NCBI RefSeq assembly: GCF_900090315.1
Contig: NZ_FMHZ01000002.1
Location: 5,922,501 to 5,986,500 of the forward strand
Source: Micromonospora citrea
Lineage (GTDB): Bacteria; Actinomycetota; Actinomycetes; Mycobacteriales; Micromonosporaceae
Direction: 5' to 3'
DNA: 64,000 nucleotides
Shown here: piece after piece, positions 25,254 to 33,212 of the stretch
Layout of the letters: every line of letters starts with the position of its first letter
Position numbering within the stretch: position 1 is the stretch's first letter
The notes under the pieces: model-generated
The model's database searches: none
Told to the model about the DNA's origin: nothing
What the model saw: the letters and a program-made list of their open reading frames with translations, nothing else
Translations under genes and position numbers: made by a program

Positions 25254-26492
25254 TCACCGCGGTTCCCCTGCGTCGGGCCAGGCGATGCAGACCGTGGCGT
25301 GGCGGCGGGTGACGAGCAGGTGGGGTCGGTCTGGTACGGGCGAATGTGTGCCGGTGGGGTGCACGGTGATCTTCGGGCCGGGGCCGTGCCGGTGTTCGCG
25401 GTCCCAGACGGTGATGAGGTCGAGCATGTCGGCGGTGAGGGTGTGGGCAGCGGGTCCGAAGCCGTGGGCGCCGAACTGCCAGGTGGTGTCGTCGAGCCTC
25501 CGTACGGCGAGGTAGGCGAAGCTGTCGGCGATGAGCAGGGTCGGGCAGACAAACCGGTCTTGAGGGTCGAGCAGGCCGACGGTGCGCTCGCGGTCTACGG
25601 CGAGAACGCCGAAGGGGCGGGACTGACTGGCTAACCACAGGTGCAGTGACTCGAACGCGGAGCCTTCCTGCATCGTGATGGTGGCCGGCGACCAGGCTTC
25701 CAGCCGTACTGAGCGCAGCGCCGAGGCCAGTGCGTCCGGATTCACCTCGGTGGTGGTGTCGTCCAGGAACAAGACGACGTCGTCGCCGCGTAGCGCCAGA
25801 CGGCGGGTGGGAGTGCACCCGTCGCCCCGCATCGGCACGAACCCGCACTGCAGCGCCGTGGTGGCGCGAAGGTGATCCTCGTGGCGTCGCAGGGTGAGGC
25901 AGCGGGTCATGTTGCGGATCCGCAGCGGCACGATGAGAACACCGGCCGGGGCGAGTTGAGCGAGCCAGGCCGGCGGAAGGTCTGCTGCCTCGACGGTGAC
26001 GATGATCGCGTCGTACGGGGCCCTGGGCTGGTATCCGTACTCGCCGTCGCCGTGCACCACCGTCACCTGCCGGTAGCCGGCACGGTCGAGGCCGGTACGT
26101 GCGCGGTCGACGACGTCGGCGTCGATGTCGACAGTGACGACGGTCCCGTCCGGGCCGACGACCTCGGCGATCAGCGCCGCGTTGTAGCCGCCGGAGCCGA
26201 TCTCGAGGACCCTGGCGCCGGGCCGCAGGGCAGCCTGCTCCAGCATGTGGGCCTGCAGCCAGGGCGCCGACACCGAGCTGGTGGCTCTCCCGCCCGGATC
26301 GCGCTCGGTGATCACGACATCGTCGGCGTACGCCGCTGCGAGGGCGACGGTGGCCGGCACGAACAGATGCCGCGGCACGGTGCGGAACGCCGCGCGCGCC
26401 GCCGGCGTCCGGATCCATCCCGTCTCCGACAGGTGCGTCGCCAGGGCGGCGCGCAGTTGCTCCGGCGACGTGCTCGCGACAGCAGAATCCAT
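25254..26492 (-). CDS. PIMT-like methyltransferase (FxLD/RiPP type)
   Basis: 412 residues. The SAM-binding core reads LRPGARVLEIGSGGYNAALI, with GTVVTVDIDADVV and DAIIVTVEAADLPPAWLAQL, as in protein-L-isoaspartate O-methyltransferases. The long C-terminal extension (about residues 230-412) is that of RiPP-associated 'methyltransferase, FxLD system' proteins of actinomycetes. No lanthipeptide synthetase or FxLD precursor was found within the window, so it is an orphan or acts on a distant substrate. It is 34 bp after a second methyltransferase of the same superfamily. Confidence 0.8.
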   Translation of the reverse strand: MDSAVASTSPEQLRAALATHLSETGWIRTPAARAAFRTVPRHLFVPATVALAAAYADDVVITERDPGGRATSSVSAPWLQAHMLEQAALRPGARVLEIGSGGYNAALIAEVVGPDGTVVTVDIDADVVDRARTGLDRAGYRQVTVVHGDGEYGYQPRAPYDAIIVTVEAADLPPAWLAQLAPAGVLIVPLRIRNMTRCLTLRRHEDHLRATTALQCGFVPMRGDGCTPTRRLALRGDDVVLFLDDTTTEVNPDALASALRSVRLEAWSPATITMQEGSAFESLHLWLASQSRPFGVLAVDRERTVGLLDPQDRFVCPTLLIADSFAYLAVRRLDDTTWQFGAHGFGPAAHTLTADMLDLITVWDREHRHGPGPKITVHPTGTHSPVPDRPHLLVTRRHATVCIAWPDAGEPR

Positions 26493-26526
26493 GAAAGCTC
26501 CTTCTCGCCTTCTGACGGTTCATCGT

Positions 26527-27552
26527 TCAGCAGGACGCCCGCAGGTCCCAGCCGGGAAGGTCGACGCCCTGGTGGGGGACGAGGGCGGTGGTGAAGGCGT
26601 CGACAGCGGGACGGCCGGCGCGTTCCCATCGATCGAGCCAGCCCCGCAGGACGCTCAGCGACGGTGAGTCGGGGCTGTCGGCGACGAGGGTGGCGTCGGT
26701 CATGATCACGGCGGCCGAGGTGGCGGTGGTGTGGCCGAGACCGCGGATCTGGTTGCGCAGGGATGTGAAGCTCAGGTGCGGGTCGCCGAGAGCGGCCGCG
26801 AATGTGTGCCACGACCGCCAGTCCAACGGTTGCCGCCTGTAGATTTCGGTGTGTCCGGGGCGCAACAGTTGGTCCAGCGCTGACCGGGCGCCGGTGCGTT
26901 GGGCGTCATCGTCGGCGCGCCAGCCGATGGCGATCCAGGACGGATCCGGCTGGTTGTCGCACCAGTCGACCCAGCGGCCGGGGACGGTCAGGGCGTCGTC
27001 GACCGCCGTGGTGGTGCTCTGGGCGTAGCCGCCGTCGGTGACAGCCTCGACGCGGGGCTGCCCGGCCTCGACGGTGATGGTGGCGATCAGCGTGGTGGAC
27101 GGCAGTCGCGCGATCGGCAGGCAGGCGACGATCCGCCCACCGTCGACAACCTGCTCTGTCCACGTTCGTGGAAGCCGTGGGGGCGCGCACCAGGCCACGG
27201 CACGGTGGTAGGGCTCCCTGGCCGGGTAGCCGGCGAGGCCGTCGGCGACGTGGCAGTCGACACCGGTGACGCCGCGTTCGGCGTGGATCGCCGTAGCGCG
27301 GCGGACGAGATCATCGCTGATGTCGATGCTGGTGACCCGTCCGCGCGGCCCGCAGAGCTCGGCGAGAATGGCGCCGCTGTAGCCGGAGCCGGTCCCGATC
27401 TCCAACACGCGGTCGCCCGCACGTACCTGCAAGGCGGCCAGTTCACGACGGATGGACTCCGGCTGGGATCGGTGCACGGTCTCCCCGTACCGCTCGTGGT
27501 GGGTGTAGACCGCGACTGGCACGGCGTCGAAGGCGTCATCGAGATCGGTCAC
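26527..27552 (-). CDS. PIMT-like methyltransferase
   Basis: 341 residues. AVYTHHERYGETVHRSQPES, then VRAGDRVLEIGTGSGYSGAI and VTSIDISDDLVRRATAIHA are the start and SAM site of PIMT-type enzymes used in peptide maturation systems (FxLD and ATP-grasp types). The C-terminal half has no domain I recognise. It is the first of two such genes in a probable operon. The absence of a precursor peptide and an ATP-grasp or LanB enzyme leaves its target open. Confidence 0.8.
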   Translation of the reverse strand: MTDLDDAFDAVPVAVYTHHERYGETVHRSQPESIRRELAALQVRAGDRVLEIGTGSGYSGAILAELCGPRGRVTSIDISDDLVRRATAIHAERGVTGVDCHVADGLAGYPAREPYHRAVAWCAPPRLPRTWTEQVVDGGRIVACLPIARLPSTTLIATITVEAGQPRVEAVTDGGYAQSTTTAVDDALTVPGRWVDWCDNQPDPSWIAIGWRADDDAQRTGARSALDQLLRPGHTEIYRRQPLDWRSWHTFAAALGDPHLSFTSLRNQIRGLGHTTATSAAVIMTDATLVADSPDSPSLSVLRGWLDRWERAGRPAVDAFTTALVPHQGVDLPGWDLRASC

Positions 27553-27561
27553 GGCTCCTTG

Positions 27562-27965
27562 TCACCGGTCGGGCCGCCGTGAGGCGGCTGTACAGAGGCG
27601 GGTACGGGCTGTGCCGCGCGCACCGGTATCGAGCGCGGCGGCATCGGCCGGCCGCTCGACCGTGCTGACACTCACACCGATCTGCTCGGACTGATAATGC
27701 GCGAAGTACTGCCGGGCGTCGGGGAGCCACGCCGGCGGATGCAGGTAGCGGAATCGGGACAATGCGGCTGCGATGCAGTCGACGTCGGTTCGTCGGGCGA
27801 CCAGGATGTCGATGTCACCTGCGGAAAGTTCGACGCCCTGTAACAGGGCGGCGCTGATGCCGACCAACCGGTAGTGCAGTCCTGTGGCGTCCGGATCGAG
27901 CTGGTCGAGAGGATCTCCGGCAGCTCTGCCTTGTCTCGTAGTGGTCGTAGCTGGCTTTCGTCCAT
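27562..27965 (-). pseudogene. Frameshifted nucleotidyltransferase-fold gene
   Basis: A start at 27965 reads MDESQLRPLRDKAELPEIL and then leaves frame; the next frame continues DQLDPDATGLHYRLVGISAA, LLQGVELSAGDIDILVARRT, RFRYLHPPAWLPDARQYFAH and ends at 27562. The GDIDIL block is the metal-binding motif of a nucleotidyltransferase fold. One indel near 27910 separates the two parts, and the C-terminus seems short. Either a real pseudogene or a sequencing error. Confidence 0.55.
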
Positions 27966-28090
27966 GGTGGGACAGTGCCTCAGCGGTCCGACAGCGACAC
28001 CGAACGACACTGGCGCCTCCGAATGCGGGAATCACGTAGGGACCGCTGACGAAGTTCCGCCAGCGACTTCATCGAGATCGGCGACTGGCC

Positions 28091-28119
28091 TTGATCGCTT
28101 CGCCGGCATGCCATACAAA
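28091..28119 (+). promoter_or_regulatory. Leaderless promoter of the PLD-like gene
   Basis: TTGATC (28091-28096), 17 bp, TACAAA (28114-28119), then six bases to the ATG at 28126. No Shine-Dalgarno sequence precedes that ATG. Confidence 0.5.
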
Positions 28120-28125
28120 CCATGA

Positions 28126-29388
28126 ATGAACCTCCGACGGTGCCTGCTCGCCGCTGCGCTTGCGTTCCCCATCCTCGCCGTCGCCCCCGCTGCGCCGGTG
28201 GTGGCCGTGCCGGGGGCGGGAAGCGCCGTGTCGGCCCCCGACCTGACCGACGACACGACCGTGACGTCGACGTTCCCGGCGTACACGCGGTTCAACGTGC
28301 CGGCGGAGGACGGCAGCCGCGACCGGGTCATCGAGGACGAGATCGTGGCGCTGGCCGACGGGGTGCCGGCCGGCTCCTACATTCGCGGCGCGATGTACAG
28401 CTGGACCTCCCCGGTGGTGGCCGACGCCCTGGCCCGGGCCGCGGCCCGGGGCGTGGTGGTGCGGGTCGTGGTGGATCGGGAGGGCGAGGGCGGAGTCAAC
28501 CTCGACTCGGCCAATGCGGCGATCAGGAAACTGCGCGTCGCCAACCTCGACAACCTGGTCTTCTGCGGCGCCTCGTCGGCCTCGGTCGCCGGATCGAGTG
28601 CCTGCATCGCCAACCAGTCGAACTCGATCAACCACAACAAGTTCTTCACTTTCTCCACTTCGGGCACGATGAAGCGGGTCGTGCTGATCACCTCGCAGAA
28701 CCTGACGTTCTCGCAGAACAACCTGTTCAACAACGCGTTGGTCGTGCACGAGGACTACGACCTGTACGACCACTTCACGCGCTACTTCAACCTGATGCGC
28801 GCCGAGGACAAGGACAACGACTTCTTCGCCGCCCCGGACGGCTACTACAAGTCGCCGAACACGGGGGTGACCGTCTACCACTCGCCCCGATCCAGCGGCG
28901 ACACGGTGAAGAACGTGCTCAGCTACGTCACCAGGTACGAGAGCGGATGCGTGGTGGAGGTGGCGCAGGCAGCGTTCACGAATCCGCGTACGGCGGTCGC
29001 GAGCGAACTGCTGCGCATCGCCAAGCTCGGCTGTCAGGTCCGTGTCGTCTTCGGCGAGATGGGCGACCGGGTGTACGGCATTCTGCGCGGATCATCGAAC
29101 GTCCAGATGAAGAAGTACTGGGACGCGGAGGCCAGCAACTACGACGGCCGGGTCGTCACCGTGCACTCGAAGTACCTGGTGGTGAAGGGCAACTACAACG
29201 GCACCGGCGGACGGAACATCGTCTTCACCGGATCACACAATCTGACCGGGCCGTCCCTGCTCGCCCACGACGAGACCTTCGTCAAGATCGAACACCCGAC
29301 CATCTCGGCGAACTACCGGGCCAACTTCGCCACCCTGTGGAGCCGGGCGAAGTGCGTCAACCCGGACAACGGCACCTGCGCGTACTGA
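28126..29388 (+). CDS. Secreted phospholipase D-like protein
   Basis: 420 residues. A signal peptide (RRCLLAAALAFPILAVAPAA, likely cleavage near residue 29) precedes two HKD half-sites: NSINHNKFFTFS and VTVHSKYLVVKG, each with H-x-K and downstream Asn/Ser. The second also has the GSHNLT block. Two cysteine pairs may form disulfides. The family includes phospholipases and endonucleases; being exported favours a lipid or extracellular phosphodiester substrate. Nothing around it suggests an operon. Confidence 0.85.
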   Translation: MNLRRCLLAAALAFPILAVAPAAPVVAVPGAGSAVSAPDLTDDTTVTSTFPAYTRFNVPAEDGSRDRVIEDEIVALADGVPAGSYIRGAMYSWTSPVVADALARAAARGVVVRVVVDREGEGGVNLDSANAAIRKLRVANLDNLVFCGASSASVAGSSACIANQSNSINHNKFFTFSTSGTMKRVVLITSQNLTFSQNNLFNNALVVHEDYDLYDHFTRYFNLMRAEDKDNDFFAAPDGYYKSPNTGVTVYHSPRSSGDTVKNVLSYVTRYESGCVVEVAQAAFTNPRTAVASELLRIAKLGCQVRVVFGEMGDRVYGILRGSSNVQMKKYWDAEASNYDGRVVTVHSKYLVVKGNYNGTGGRNIVFTGSHNLTGPSLLAHDETFVKIEHPTISANYRANFATLWSRAKCVNPDNGTCAY

Positions 29389-29729
29389 CACTCGAACGTC
29401 ACCTGACCCCGGCGTGGGGCGTGGCGCGGGTGTGCGGACGGCCACCGCATGATCATCGATAATTGGTGAGGACATCCGAAGATCGTGCGGTGGCCGTGGG
29501 CCACAGGGTTGACGCGGAGCGGGCCGACAGCGCATCCGTTCGTCACCCGCACGCGCCTGGCTGTGCTACGACGAGAGCCGTGCCCCGCTGAGCCGACAGA
29601 TCCTCAGCCGGTCAGTCGTGGGCCAACCCGAGGCCCGCCGTCTCCTGTCTCCGCCACCACGACCGTCGACGACGAGCCCGGCCACGCAGCGCGCAGCCGG
29701 GCTCGTCGATCTACTCAGGGCGGAAGTAG
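29389..29729. other. Intergenic region with an inverted repeat
   Basis: No gene is supported in these 341 bp. CGGCCACCGCA (29439-29449) is repeated inverted as TGCGGTGGCCG (29486-29496) around a 36-nt spacer; it lies between the convergent PLD and DUF418 genes and could be a bidirectional terminator or a small element end. Confidence 0.4.
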
Positions 29730-30923
29730 CTATCGCCGCATGACGGGCCACCTCCGGTGGGTCCATGCGCGCAACGCCCATTCGAAGGGGCCGTACCGGA
29801 ACCGTCGAATCCACCACGCGCTGGCCGCCATCTGCACCGCGAAGATCGTCAGTGCGATCAGCAGCGTCTGCGCCGGCGAGGTGCGGCCGGCCAGGCCCAG
29901 CCCGACGCCGGTGAAGACGAGCAGGCACATGAGCGACTGGCCCAGATAGTTTGTCAGCGCCATGCGTCCGGCAGGCGCCAAGGCGTCCGCGACGCGCGGT
30001 CGCCGTGCGAACAGGCGCAGCAGGGTCGCGGCGTAGGCCGCCGCGAGGAACGGCGCGGTGACGGCGCTGACCATCAGTCCGGTCATGCTCGCTGATCCGC
30101 CGCCGATCGCGAACACGGCGGCGCCCGCGAGACCGACCGGATAGCCGACCCGCTCGCATCGGCGCAGCATGTACTCGTGGTTGTGCGCGGCGGCGAGCAT
30201 CCGGCGCTTGCCGGCGGCGAGACCGACCAGGAACGCGGCGAAGGCCAGCGGCCCTTGTACCGCCAGCGCGCCGAGCATTGCCGGCAACGAGCGCAGGTGC
30301 TCCAGGACGACGTCACCGAACCCGCCGCGCAGGGCCTCCGTCGAACGCGCACCGGCGGCGATCGCGGCGGCCTCGTCCGGGACCACCGTGGCGCCGAGGA
30401 CCGCGGCCAGACCGATCACGGTCGCGATCACGCCCACGATGACCGCCGCTGCGAGCAGGGCGGCGCGCGGTTCGATCCGCCGAACGGCGAGCAGCACGAG
30501 CCCGAGCAACGCGTACGTGGTGAGGATGTCGCCGTGGTACAGCAGTACCGCGTGCAGCGCCCCGAGCACGAACAGCCCGGACAGCCGGCGCAGGAACGAC
30601 CAGCCGAAGGCCACCCCACGCCGGGCCGCCGAGTCGAGTTGCAGGGTGAAGCTGTAGCCGAACAGGAATGAGAACAGCAGGTACGCCTTCATCGCGAACA
30701 GCAGTTCCGCCGCGCCTGCGACCAGCCGGTCGACCGTGCCGTGCGCCGGATGGTCGACCAGGTGGAACTCGTATCCGGAGCTGAAGTACCACACGTTGGC
30801 CAGCAGGATGAGCAGCAGCGCACTTCCGCGCAACGCGTCCACGACGTTGATCCGGTCGTCGCCGTCGTTCTGAGCGGCCATGTCCAGGGCAGGGCCCCGC
30901 CGATCAGGTCGGAGCGCGCTCAT
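29730..30923 (-). CDS. DUF418 (YeiB-like) membrane protein
   Basis: 397 residues with about nine predicted membrane helices. INVVDALRGSALLLILLANV near the N-terminus and the C-terminal GRMALTNYLGQSLMCLLVF followed by FRYGPFEWALRAWT are the conserved blocks of the DUF418/YeiB family. Function is unknown; possibly transport. It overlaps the decayed ABC ATPase gene upstream by 4 nt, so the pair was once an operon. An in-frame ATG at 30881 may be the true start. Confidence 0.85.
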   Translation of the reverse strand: MSALRPDRRGPALDMAAQNDGDDRINVVDALRGSALLLILLANVWYFSSGYEFHLVDHPAHGTVDRLVAGAAELLFAMKAYLLFSFLFGYSFTLQLDSAARRGVAFGWSFLRRLSGLFVLGALHAVLLYHGDILTTYALLGLVLLAVRRIEPRAALLAAAVIVGVIATVIGLAAVLGATVVPDEAAAIAAGARSTEALRGGFGDVVLEHLRSLPAMLGALAVQGPLAFAAFLVGLAAGKRRMLAAAHNHEYMLRRCERVGYPVGLAGAAVFAIGGGSASMTGLMVSAVTAPFLAAAYAATLLRLFARRPRVADALAPAGRMALTNYLGQSLMCLLVFTGVGLGLAGRTSPAQTLLIALTIFAVQMAASAWWIRRFRYGPFEWALRAWTHRRWPVMRR

Positions 30924-31285
30924 GGCATCGATCCTCGGGAGACCACGGTGTGGGCGTCCGAGGCGGCGACCGGTCCGTGGGTCACCATGACCAGGGCGCG
31001 GCCGTGCCGGTCGACGACCGAGCGCAGGAGGGTGGGCACGCGGCTCTTGATGGCGGCGTCCCGGTGGCGGTCAGCTCGGTGCCGTCGACGAACACCCGCC
31101 CGGCGGCGGGCCGTTCCGGGCCGGCCGCGCACCGCGGCAGGGATGCTCGTGCCCGAGCCCGAGCCCGAGGGACCTATGACCGCCGTGAGACTACCCGGGG
31201 CGAAGCCGATGGTGACGCCGCCGAGTGCGGTCACCGGGCCATCGTAGGTTCTGAGAAGCGACTCCAGACGAATGACGTTTGTCAT
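30920..31285 (-). pseudogene. Decayed ABC transporter ATPase
   Basis: 121 residues in one frame but clearly a wreck. It starts like an ATPase of the LolD/MacB type (TYDGPVTALGGVTIGFAPGS) and reaches a damaged Walker A, GPSGSGSGTS, where the lysine is gone. A second frame then reads ERPAAGRVFVDGTELT, the following conserved block, and the first frame resumes at the D/H-loop, VVDRHGRALVMVTHGPVAAS. The signature and Walker B are deleted. Normal length would be about 230 residues. No FtsX-type permease gene remains beside it. Confidence 0.75.
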
Positions 31286-31301
31286 GCTGTACAGCGTACG
31301 A

Positions 31302-31373
31302 GTGCACTATCCATCCGCGATAGTAGTGCTGTCCACCGTATTCGTCCTCGGGGTATCGTCACCGCACTAGTGC
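31302..31373. promoter_or_regulatory. Dyad repeats upstream of the GntR-TetR regulator
   Basis: GTGCACTATC (31302-31311) faces GATAGTAGTGC (31319-31329) with one extra base, and the perfect palindrome GCACTAGTGC lies at 31364-31373, just before the ribosome binding site. Both share the GTGCACTA core, so they are likely sites for the regulator encoded downstream. They also cover the promoter of the decayed ABC ATPase gene. Confidence 0.5.
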
Positions 31374-31386
31374 ACGGGAGGCTGCT

Positions 31387-32274
31387 GTGGAGGAACCGCC
31401 ATACCGCCGGATCGCCGCCGATCTCGCAGACCGGATCGCGTCGGGCGAGTTCGCGCCCGGGACGAGGATCCCGTCGACCCGGCAGCTCATGGCCGAGTAC
31501 GGGGTGGCGATGGCGACCGCGACGAAGGTCCTGGCAACTCTGCGCGAGCGAGGCCTTGTCGAGCCCGTGCGGGGCGTCGGCACCGTGGTCGCCGCGGCCG
31601 GTGTGGGTAGAGCACCCAGCCCGGACCGTGAGCAGGTGGTCGCCACAGCGGTGGCCACCGCCGACGCCGAAGGGCTGCACGGCCTGTCGATGCGCCGGCT
31701 CGCCGGCCAGCTCGGCATCCCGACGATGGCGATCTACCGGTACGTGGCCGACCGCGATGAGCTGGTGATGTCCATGATTGACAGGGTCATGGCCGACAAC
31801 CCGCCCCCGGACCTGACCCCGGAGCGCGACGGCTGGCGGGCCTGCCTCGAGGCCATCGCCCGGCTGCACTGGGCGATGTACCGTCGGCACACCTGGCTGG
31901 CCCAGGCGGTCTCCTTCACCCGGCCGCTGCCGGCCCCGCACGCGATGGCCCACACCGAATGGATGTTGCGGGCCCTGGACGGGTGCGGGCTCGACCTGGA
32001 CGCACAGTTCACGGCGGCGGTGACGGTGGCCAACTACGTGCGCGGCACGGCGGTGAACCGTGCCGAGGAGGCGCAGGCCGAGCAGGACAGCGGCCTGACC
32101 GACGCCCAGTGGTTGGAGGCCCAGGAAGGGCGGATCGTCGCAGTCCTGGCCGACGGACGGCTCCCGCTGATGGCCCGCTTCATCGCCGCCGACGACGGGA
32201 CCTGGAATCTGGACATGCTCTTCGAGTTCGGCCTCCAGCGCCTCCTCGACGGCCTCGCCCCGCTCCTGCGATGA
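31387..32274 (+). CDS. GntR-TetR fusion transcriptional regulator
   Basis: 295 residues from a GTG at 31387 with GGGAGG before it. Residues about 5-70 are a GntR winged helix (PSTRQLMAEYGVAMATATKV, GLVEPVRGVGTVV). A second helix-turn-helix of TetR type follows (LSMRRLAGQLGIPTMAIYRY, VADRDELVMSMIDRV), with a TetR_C-like ligand-binding domain to the end. Such two-headed regulators occur in actinomycetes. The divergent target genes are a DUF418 protein and a decayed ATPase, so its former regulon is partly lost. Confidence 0.88.
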   Translation: MEEPPYRRIAADLADRIASGEFAPGTRIPSTRQLMAEYGVAMATATKVLATLRERGLVEPVRGVGTVVAAAGVGRAPSPDREQVVATAVATADAEGLHGLSMRRLAGQLGIPTMAIYRYVADRDELVMSMIDRVMADNPPPDLTPERDGWRACLEAIARLHWAMYRRHTWLAQAVSFTRPLPAPHAMAHTEWMLRALDGCGLDLDAQFTAAVTVANYVRGTAVNRAEEAQAEQDSGLTDAQWLEAQEGRIVAVLADGRLPLMARFIAADDGTWNLDMLFEFGLQRLLDGLAPLLR

Positions 32275-32639
32275 CGCACTCCGCTCGCGCTGTCCACCAT
32301 GGCCCGTCGGACGAGAGGGCTCGTGGAGCCCTCCATATGCATCCGTACTCATGTCCGTCGAGCGTCCGGACGGACGGCAGCCACACCGTCCGCACGCCGA
32401 ACTCGGTGATCGCTGGGCACTGCTCGGCCCACGTGCCTCGGCTGCCGGGGCGGAGCTGCTGGCCGTCGCTCGCACGACTCTCGGTGAACGCGTCGCGATG
32501 CTGCACCCGGCCGACGAAGGCGCTGGGGAGGTGACGATGCTCGTCGGCCCGGACGACACCTCGTCCGCGGTTGGTCACGGTCGTGCGTACCGTGCCCGTC
32601 GACGACCAGCCGGGCGTACCCCGGCTGGTCCAGGCCCCG
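32275..32639. other. Intergenic region without a supported gene
   Basis: 365 bp between the regulator and the CrtO-like gene. Long open frames run through it on both strands, but none has a start signal or a recognisable domain, and they overlap one another. A minus-strand stretch (TVRTTVTNRGRGVV) could be debris of a secreted protein. Confidence 0.35.
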
Positions 32640-33212
32640 TCAGATCCGCTCGGCGGCGGTGGCGGCGGCCCGCTCGACCCGAGCCCGCAGGGCCCGCTGA
32701 AGCAGCACCGGGTAGACGTGCAGCAACACGGTGAGGACCGCGAGCCACCCCGCCGCGCCGCGGGCCCCCAACAGCAGGGCGGCGCCGGCCAGGCCCAGCC
32801 CGAGGAAGGCGAGCATCTGGTGGGCGAACTCGGAGCGCCGGGTGTCGCGCGCCAGCGCCGCGAGACCCGAGCGGCCGCCGTCGAAGGAGCGCTGGTCGCG
32901 GACGACCCGTTCCCAGCCCAGCCGGCGCAGCAGGCGCGCGTACCACCAGACACCGAGCCGTCGGTAGAGCGCAGGCTCCCAGGGGCGGACCCGCCAGTGA
33001 CCGCCCGACAGCGCGGGCTGCGCCTGCCGGATCCACCCGGTGATCCAGGCCATCGACGCGAAGTGGACGACCCAGGCGAACGCGAACCCGTAGCCGAAGA
33101 GGGCCCCGGCGGCCGCGCCGGCACCGATCACGGCCACCGCTCCGAGCAACAGCAGCAGCGTCGCCCGACGGTTGCGGGGTTTCACCCCGGCGAGCCTACC
33201 GTTCAGCTCCAT
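32640..33212 (-). CDS. Small membrane protein, CrtO acyltransferase-like (tentative)
   Basis: 190 residues from the ATG at 33212. Two hydrophobic pairs: ATLLLLLGAVAVIGAGAAAG with a second helix near residue 45, and HQMLAFLGLGLAGAALLLGA with LAVLTVLLHVYPVLLQR. The centre reads YRRLGVWWYARLLRRLGWER. That order resembles the glycosyl-4,4'-diaponeurosporenoate acyltransferase (CrtO) family, but the match is weak. Its start overlaps the stop of the CoA-transferase gene by 10 nt, so both are probably translated together. Confidence 0.6.
   Translation of the reverse strand: MELNGRLAGVKPRNRRATLLLLLGAVAVIGAGAAAGALFGYGFAFAWVVHFASMAWITGWIRQAQPALSGGHWRVRPWEPALYRRLGVWWYARLLRRLGWERVVRDQRSFDGGRSGLAALARDTRRSEFAHQMLAFLGLGLAGAALLLGARGAAGWLAVLTVLLHVYPVLLQRALRARVERAAATAAERI

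Noticed and set aside
25126..25515. Small plus-strand ORF beginning at 25141 with a good ribosome binding site
   Set aside because: Most of it is antisense to the methyltransferase gene and it has no recognisable core-peptide features; noted as a weak possibility only.
30950..31768. Plus-strand ORF over the decayed ATPase
   Set aside because: It joins antisense ATPase sequence to an out-of-frame piece of the GntR-TetR gene.
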